From NCBI GenBank assembly GCA_900642245.1, contig CAAAJI010000057.1, positions 30,979-67,644 on the forward strand: a DNA stretch of 36,666 bases. Reading direction: 5' to 3'. Made by a program: the position numbers and the translations under genes. Of the stretch, positions 31,102 to 36,666 are shown piece after piece. The stretch comes from Fragilaria radians. Its lineage: Eukaryota; Bacillariophyta; Fragilariophyceae; Fragilariales; Fragilariaceae. Numbering within the stretch: the first letter of the stretch is position 1; every line of letters begins with the position of its first letter. The notes beneath the pieces are model-generated. The model was not told the DNA's origin. It searched no databases and worked only from the letters and a program-made list of their open reading frames with translations.

Positions 31102-31329
31102 AGTACAGTAACAATAATGACTGCATCAACTACTGCATCTGGTTAGATTTGAAGGGTATCTTCAACAAATACCTGCAGTTTTTCACATTTAGTATCCAAG
31201 CTATGTTAACATTTTGTCAAGCAAGGCAACCCCTTTAGATTCCATTTCTAAAATTGCTTGTTGGAGGTATCTTTGTACAGACATACACCATGCCTGCTTA
31301 TTGTCATTAAATTTTTATTTTCTGATCTG
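31102..31329. other. 3' flank of the LRR gene
   Basis: Short AT-rich interval holding the 3' UTR of the LRR gene and the boundary with the minus-strand Copia relic. No separate feature is seen. Confidence 0.4.
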
Positions 31330-32480
31330 TGAACCGAGAAAAAGTAATTGTTGACCTTTATACAATATACGTACTCATTCTGCAATGTATCAATAAATAT
31401 TGATGGATTATGCAAAACCACCAAATAATTGTCAACATACGTTAGCGTCTATTCATCATATTTGAATCCATGAGCCAGTCGCATCCACACATCTGGGTCA
31501 GGCTTACAAGATGTGAAACCAAGTTCTGTCAATGTTACCGCAAAATGTGCCCAATATGCTGCACCAGAACTAATAAACCATTACGTATTTTTGCATAATC
31601 CGTAGTTAACCTTCTTCTCCGATGCCAAAGTCCCAGTTGTTGTATGTAACCTTTCTGATGTAACAGCATTAAGATAGGCGTTTTCAATATCATACATAAT
31701 TAAATCTAGGTAGTTGAGTACTGCAACTAGAAATGCAATCCATACTCTTTCTCTTGATACAACATATGAATAAGTTAAATGTGATGGTATATCTGTCATA
31801 TCAGCACTTTGCAACTAGACTTGTCTTTCGTGAACAATCCATTTAGACATCAAATATCATCATTCAGTTAACATGTTGATAATTTGGTGGTGTTTTGTAC
31901 CCGTTGGTATGATTCCAAAGCCACTTATACAATCAATCGACTTAATTTCTTACGCTCTCAACACTGAAATATTGGTTCCTCTATTAACCGCTCAGATGAA
32001 AACATTGGTTGCATGCAGGTGTTCTCACAAACAGATACAGTTTCCTTAAACATAGTATTAATATACATATTTGTTCAATTATAATTGCGGTTACGTTGTC
32101 TCTGTTGAGTCCAAAACCGTCTATCTAATGGTTCCTATAATACCTGAAACCACATTGAGCTGTTTGCTTCTAAGTCCTTTCAGCAGTATTGATACTTAAT
32201 CACCATGTTCTTGCTAATGTTTCGATGGGAAATTTATCCGGTGAATTGTACTACTGGTTGCAGCCATAAAGCACTCATATGTTTACCCTTGTTACACTTA
32301 TTGCAATAATTGTTTAAAGTAAGTTTCCTATTGTTGATAGTTGCTGTTCAATGAAAAACTAAATTGCTGATATTGTTGGACAATGTTTGCCAGCCTTAAC
32401 TGTTTCCCCATTGTAAGTGTCATCTTTTGGGTCATAAATAGCGTAATATATGGAAACCCATTTTTCTTTTGGATTTAGTT
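31330..32480 (-). pseudogene. Degenerate Ty1/copia element: reverse transcriptase and gag-like fragment
   Basis: The minus-strand frame 31581-31814 contains SHLTYSYVVSRERVWIAFLV and DLIMYDIENAYLNAVTSERL, the Copia RT start (usual form DIxNAYLNAxTxE). Further along, GAAYWAHFAVTLTELGFTSC and KPDPDVWMR (31450-31560) give the next RT block, then a TYVDNYLVV segment, a changed version of the catalytic YVDDxL motif. Upstream in the element, NNYCNKCNKGKHMSALW (about 32.27-32.33 kb) resembles a gag zinc knuckle CX2CX4HX4C missing its last Cys. Stops and frameshifts are frequent, and the zinc-knuckle to RT distance is too short for protease plus integrase, so it is internally deleted. Confidence 0.8.
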
Positions 32481-33449
32481 GAGGTACGCTGTCAATTTAA
32501 GCTTGGAGTTTAACCGATTCTCGATTTTCCCATAGTGTACAGCTTCTCTATACCAACTGTTCTTTTCTCAAAAACACCCGTTTTTGTCTTGATAACTAAC
32601 TGTCTTGGCTACCTTCATTTATTTCTTGCGACAAGTTCCGTCAGTGCAGTGTTGACTGTTGATCTTTTGGTTGATACCAAAGTGCTCTTCTACCCACATT
32701 TTAAGTATTTTCAAATGTCACTAATGTCTCATCAGTTAGGCAATCAAGCAAACTATCCAGATTGCCAAATTATAAGTTGTCCAATGTAGTTATATTGCAG
32801 TGTACAATCACTCTGTCCCTCTTTGTTGAGTATCCAAACTGCTCGTATGTTCCAATATATGAGCAAAAGCTGTTTTGGGGAAAATCGGAATAGAAGTGAT
32901 GGCCGGAAAAGGTGGGAAAGGTGGTAAATCCGTGATATTGGTGAAAGAAAGCAGACAGATTTTTTGAACCTATGTTCTCATGAGAGGAAAACGCTTGCAC
33001 AAAACAAAAAAACATAAGCGTATTATCCTACCAAATATAAAGATTCTTAATGTGAAAATGACTGCGTGAAAAGCTCTTAGATATAACGCAAACGTCATCT
33101 AGGACACCTTGCCGTGGCTAAAGCATTCACAAGCCATGTACAGGACCCCATTTGTACAAACTTAATTCCTAATTAGAGCAAACAAAGTATACATTTGTTT
33201 TAAACATGGATTCTTTGAAATGCCCTATTCCTAAAAATTGAAGATAGATATTTACATGATTTCGGGCATTTCTAATTTTGGATCACTGATTTCTCTCATT
33301 AATTGGCTGGTGACCATGCTTCCTGACTATTGGGTGATCTATTGTCAGTTGTGTTTGTGCTTAAACTTTATAACTAATACAACTGATAATTTCTAACATC
33401 CTTACAATTACACACTATTCAGTCTACAATTATCTTTTCTAAAACCTTA
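32481..33449. other. AT-rich region between Copia fragments
   Basis: Probably gag-side and LTR remains of the neighbouring Copia pieces. The plus-strand frame 32535-32789 and minus frame 32770-33015 show no recognisable domain. No LTR pair could be delimited. Confidence 0.35.
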
Positions 33450-33650
33450 ACCACAGTTTTTTAACAGTCTCTCTAATGGTATGTTTCGTGAAGAAATTGA
33501 CATTGCTCACCTCTGACTTAACAAAGATAATCTTAATTTCCAGTCTTTGACATGATGACGAACAAAGTGCTATAAACATTAGAGATTCGATTTTCATTAG
33601 ACTTGGGTGAATTTGAAGAATAGTGACACAAGCTCTCTTTACAGAATTGT
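33450..33650 (-). pseudogene. Copia RNase H C-terminal fragment
   Basis: In two adjacent minus-strand frames I read FVRHHVKDW followed, after a frameshift, by LEIKIIFVKSEVSNVNFFTK and HTIRETVKKLW. This is the end of Copia RNase H (usual form HFVRxxVxxGxIxIxFVxSExxxADxFTK). It lies on the 5' side of the gag/RT relic in the same orientation, so it must come from a different element or a rearrangement. Confidence 0.6.
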
Positions 33651-34350
33651 GATGTAACAAATTATGATTCGGCAATATCTAAATCCGGGAAGTTAGTGCT
33701 ACCATACACGTTTTCGCTTGCTCAAATGTTGGTTGCGTATTGAATTTAAGCGACTCTCTCTCTTGCAGTTCCCTTAATTTAAACAGATATTGAATCCATA
33801 AAAACTTGATGTCTGCATGAGTATTGCAGCATCACTGCACATGGTGAACCTTACCTACCAAGCAGTAATCTGGTAGATTTTAAGATTTCTTAAAATCTTG
33901 AAGTGTCAACAACTAAGCTATACTTTTAGGAGACTTGTTGTAGATACCTTGAGACCATTTAAAGTTTTGAAATAAGTTGTTTGTTGCTCTCATGAGGCAT
34001 ATCTGAGTAGGGGCTCCTTAGCAATGCATATGTGTTAATGAGGTCCGATAAGGCAAGAAGGACTAAGTTTATAGCCGACGGGTGATAAGTTCTGGAACAG
34101 AAAATAAAAGAAGAAATCATCGTTTGACTTGTAATAAATTACTTTAATTTAGCATTAAATATCAAAACTTTTGAGAGGTAGTTCAATTACTCTGGAATAG
34201 AGCATTAATGAGTATAGCGTTTCAAGTACTTAAAAGTCGTTCAATACAGTATACCTACCAGTTACTTGACCCTTTGCGTAGGTAAATACCATGATGTACT
34301 ACGTGAGGTTAATTGAAAAACAAATCGGAGAAGTGCAAATCCAGGCAAAT
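33651..34350. other. Upstream flank and promoter region of uS3
   Basis: AT-rich with no open frame of interest. The last part (about 34.3 kb) includes the putative uS3 first non-coding exon ending CCAGGCAAAT at 34350. No clear TATA box or other element can be assigned. Confidence 0.4.
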
Positions 34351-34462
34351 GTAAGTTGACCATGTGTAAATTTAGAGTTCATGGCAAAGGATAATATTAA
34401 GATCGAAAGATGATGATTCTACTTTACTTTGTTGCTAATTTAATCATTTTGATTTTTTGCAG
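34351..34462 (+). other. Probable 5' UTR intron of uS3
   Basis: A strong donor GTAAGT at 34351 and a strong acceptor, the pyrimidine-rich TTTTGATTTTTTGCAG ending at 34462, lie just 11 bp before the uS3 start codon. The interval of 112 bp fits the intron sizes in this window. Not confirmed by transcript data. Confidence 0.65.
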
Positions 34463-34473
34463 TTCTGAGAATC

Positions 34474-35280
34474 ATGTCGCTTGCTCGTCGTAGTCGTTTG
34501 TCCACCAAGCGTAAGTTTGTCGCGGATGGAGTCTTCTATTCGGAATTGAACGAATTGTTGACACGTGAATTGGCCGAGGATGGTTATGCGGGTGTGGAAG
34601 TCCGTACGACTCCACATAGGACTGAAATTATCATCCGTGCGACACGAACTCAGAATGTGTTGGGTGAAAAGGGTCAACGTATCCGTGAATTGACCTCTGT
34701 CGTCCAGAAACGTTTTGACTTTGCCGATGGTGCAGTAGAGTTGTATGCCGAACGTGTTCAGAATCGTGGACTCTGTGCTCAGGCTCAAGCAGAATCACTC
34801 AAATTCAAGTTGTTGGGTGGCTTGGCTGTCCGACGTGCCTGTTATGGAGTTGTCCGATTTGTTATGGAGGCGTCTGCCAAGGGTTGTGAGGTTATTGTGT
34901 CTGGTAAGCTACGTGGACAACGTGCCAAGGCAATGAAATTTGGTGATGGTTATATGATCAAAACCGGTCATGCTGGACAAGTCTACACCGATGTTGCTGT
35001 CCGTCACGTCATGATGAGACAGGGTGTTGTCGGTATTAAGGTTCAGATCATGCTCCCCCACGATCCCAAGGGAGTTGTCGGACCCAAGATCCCTCTGGAT
35101 GATGTTGTGGTTATTTTGGAGCCTAAGGAAGAGATGGATCCCGCTGTCATGTTGGCAAGACAGCAAGCCGCTGCTGCTGCCGCGGCGCTGGCTGCGGCTC
35201 AAATCCCTGTGATGGGCGCCCCAATGGATGACGACATTGCCGTTGATGCCGAAGACCCAAATGTAGCTGCTGGATTTTAA
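34474..35280 (+). CDS. RPS3: 40S ribosomal protein uS3
   Basis: 268 residues in a single coding exon. N-terminal KRKFVADGVFYSELNELLTR and GYAGVEVRTTPHRTEIIIRA, then the KH domain with LGEKGQRIRELTSVVQKRF (GxxG at about 70) and QAESLKFKLLGGLAVRRACY are characteristic of eukaryotic uS3. The GKLRGQRAKAMKFGDGYMI and IKVQIMLPHDP segments complete the C-terminal domain. uS3 sits at the mRNA entry channel of the small subunit. The C-terminal tail is Ala-rich (QQAAAAAAALAAAQ) and acidic, a little longer than in animals. The start MSLARRSRLSTKRKF follows the predicted 5' UTR intron. Confidence 0.98.
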   Translation: MSLARRSRLSTKRKFVADGVFYSELNELLTRELAEDGYAGVEVRTTPHRTEIIIRATRTQNVLGEKGQRIRELTSVVQKRFDFADGAVELYAERVQNRGLCAQAQAESLKFKLLGGLAVRRACYGVVRFVMEASAKGCEVIVSGKLRGQRAKAMKFGDGYMIKTGHAGQVYTDVAVRHVMMRQGVVGIKVQIMLPHDPKGVVGPKIPLDDVVVILEPKEEMDPAVMLARQQAAAAAAALAAAQIPVMGAPMDDDIAVDAEDPNVAAGF

Positions 35281-35411
35281 TTATTAGTGAAAATGAAACT
35301 AGAATTCTCGTTTGATATCAGGAGTAGTGCTGTCACAACGTAAATTATTAGTTATAAAGAAAGTCAAATGTTCTAGCATTATGCAGCTTCGTTTCCTTGA
35401 GATTGTGTTGA

Positions 35412-36644
35412 CTATGACTGAGGTTCCGTCATCTGCTCATCGTCTCCTCTGCTCTCTTGTACCACACTTTTACGTCTTGCTAAAACGACAGGATTTCGTT
35501 TCCCACCACCAATTGTGAATTGTCGTTCTAGGGTCACTAGTCGTTTCAAATCCGCCTCTGTCCATTTTTGTTTTTCAGGTACAATATCCCTCGCTTTCCA
35601 TCGGATACAATGTTGATTCGAATCTGAATATTGTCGTAAGGTATCCTCAACATTATTATCTTCATCCATAGTCAATACTGCCAACACTCGTGACCGTGCG
35701 GTTCGATGTCCCAATTCAGCTGCAACGACTAACCATTCTAGAGCTTCCGCTCGATCACGGAGTGTCCCAATCCCCTCCAAGAGACAGTCTCCCAACATGT
35801 AGGCCGCTTGAGCATGTCCCAGTGACGCAGCCTGTTCAAATAAGTGGACCGCCCGATGTTCATCTTCGGCCATCCCTTCACCGGTATACAATGCCACACC
35901 CAATTCATAACTAGCCTGTGGATGACCCGCAATGGAGGCAAGTTCATACCAAACACATGCTTGGGTCGAATCTGGTTCGCCTCCTCCTCCTCGTTCCCAA
36001 CCCCTTGCCGAAATACGACCAAGAGCATATTGGGCATCGATGTGATTCTCCAATAATGCCAACGAACGCAAGGCACGGATGGCCCATAATCGTTGCTGGT
36101 ATATTGTAGCTTCAATACTATCTTCATCGACTTCGTCATTATTGTGTTCCTTATGGATTAAATTGTCATCGTTGGGATTCCAACAGTAGAACATGGCGAT
36201 ACGATACAACAATTGATTTCGGACGGAACCTGGTGGAGCACTTTGCAATTCATATTCCAAGTGAGATACTTCCTCTAGGGAAGTAGGAATATTTTGAGAG
36301 ATCAGAATTTCATCGTCAACGGATACAGTTTTAGTTTGAATGTTTGGATTGTTATAGTCCCAACGTACCCGATAGTCGGGAAGCATTTTTCGATGGTATA
36401 TCAAGGCTTGTTCCCAGCGATATGCTTCGGAATATTGTTCCTCGTCATTATTTGAATCTATATTTTCAGTGTCAATAGATTCATTCCACCAATTAGAAGT
36501 AGTGTGCATTGTAGTTTCATCTGGATATTTTTCACAAGAACATCGAAAGGAAGATCGTGGGGGAAAATGTAGGCTTTGTCGACACTCTTTAGTTTTCATT
36601 TGTGGAGAGCATATCAACGCGGCAGAAATCCCTGTGACTACCAT
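35412..36644 (-). CDS. Sel1-like repeat protein (N-terminus may extend beyond the window)
   Basis: 410 residues from the first ATG in the window. The frame stays open upstream to the edge (YEKATTA before the Met), so the true start may lie outside. The N-terminal third is acidic and unrecognised. Residues about 200-330 contain Sel1-like tetratricopeptide-type repeats: AQYALGRISARGWERG, ACVWYELASIAGHPQASYEL, GVALYTGEGMAED, AVHLFEQAASLGHAQAAYML, GDCLLEGIGTLRDRAEALEW and LVVAAELGHRTA. Such alpha-solenoids act as adaptors in protein complexes, for instance in ER-associated degradation. The C-terminus (KWTEADLKRLVTLERQF) is basic and charged. The MVVTGISAALICS segment might be part of a signal sequence, but this is unclear. 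It is convergent with uS3, 131 bp apart. Specific role unknown. Confidence 0.85.
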   Translation of the reverse strand: MVVTGISAALICSPQMKTKECRQSLHFPPRSSFRCSCEKYPDETTMHTTSNWWNESIDTENIDSNNDEEQYSEAYRWEQALIYHRKMLPDYRVRWDYNNPNIQTKTVSVDDEILISQNIPTSLEEVSHLEYELQSAPPGSVRNQLLYRIAMFYCWNPNDDNLIHKEHNNDEVDEDSIEATIYQQRLWAIRALRSLALLENHIDAQYALGRISARGWERGGGGEPDSTQACVWYELASIAGHPQASYELGVALYTGEGMAEDEHRAVHLFEQAASLGHAQAAYMLGDCLLEGIGTLRDRAEALEWLVVAAELGHRTARSRVLAVLTMDEDNNVEDTLRQYSDSNQHCIRWKARDIVPEKQKWTEADLKRLVTLERQFTIGGGKRNPVVLARRKSVVQESRGDDEQMTEPQS

Positions 36645-36666
36645 GGCTGTGGTAGCCTTTTCATAC

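Noticed and set aside
1..36666. CRISPR array, bacterial operon or phage content
   Set aside because: No direct repeats with spacers and no Shine-Dalgarno-led clusters; introns and ribosomal proteins are eukaryotic.

Overview
The window looks like nuclear DNA of a diatom, or at least a photosynthetic stramenopile. The evidence is short GT..AG introns of 56-235 bp, AT-rich non-coding DNA, degenerate Copia retrotransposons of the kind common in diatoms, and several diatom-style architectures. These include an EF-hand/PT-repeat/single-TM protein ending in repeated 'AGDW' motifs, a type II membrane LRR protein, a Cache-like ectodomain/kinase/nucleotide cyclase receptor, and an N-terminus resembling a diatom plastid-targeting sequence. 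Species cannot be fixed from the sequence.

Layout, left to right. 1-2611 (minus): secreted or membrane EF-hand + PT-repeat + TM protein in three exons, running off the left edge. 3687-6185 (minus): single-exon Ser/Thr kinase-PDZ-PP2C fusion. 6186-9556: AT-rich DNA with no convincing gene. 9557-12144 (plus): two-exon type II membrane protein with two tandem GT61/DUF563-like domains, the first degenerate. 12145-14357: non-coding, with a diverged ~169-bp tandem repeat and a possible short TM exon. 14358-18077 (plus): receptor-like Cache-like domain/TM/protein kinase/class III cyclase. 18465-19782: head-to-head ribosomal protein genes eL34 (minus) and eL36 (plus). 19783-28674: an accessory stretch rich in transposon relics, holding a broken Copia element on plus (about 22.5-24.1 kb), an inverted pair of broken EGF-like modules (24.8-25.4 kb), a near-perfect 130-bp tandem duplication (25.7-25.96 kb), a Copia protease fragment on minus (26.8-27.1 kb), a tRNA-like sequence with a perfect B box (27.3 kb) and a candidate short LTR (28.2-28.3 kb). 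28675-31101 (plus): three-exon LRR membrane protein. 31.3-33.7 kb: more Copia debris on minus. 34474-35280 (plus): ribosomal protein uS3 with a 5' UTR intron. 35412-36644 (minus): Sel1-repeat protein reaching the right edge.

There are no operons. The genes fall into three themes: translation (eL34, eL36, uS3), membrane sensing and signalling (LRR protein, receptor cyclase, EF-hand/PT protein) and post-translational control (kinase-phosphatase fusion, glycosyltransferase). The most interesting candidate is the kinase-PDZ-PP2C protein. Its kinase resembles the thylakoid STN7/STN8 family, its PP2C keeps the metal-binding residues, and its N-terminus looks plastid-directed, so one polypeptide may carry both arms of a reversible phosphorylation switch.
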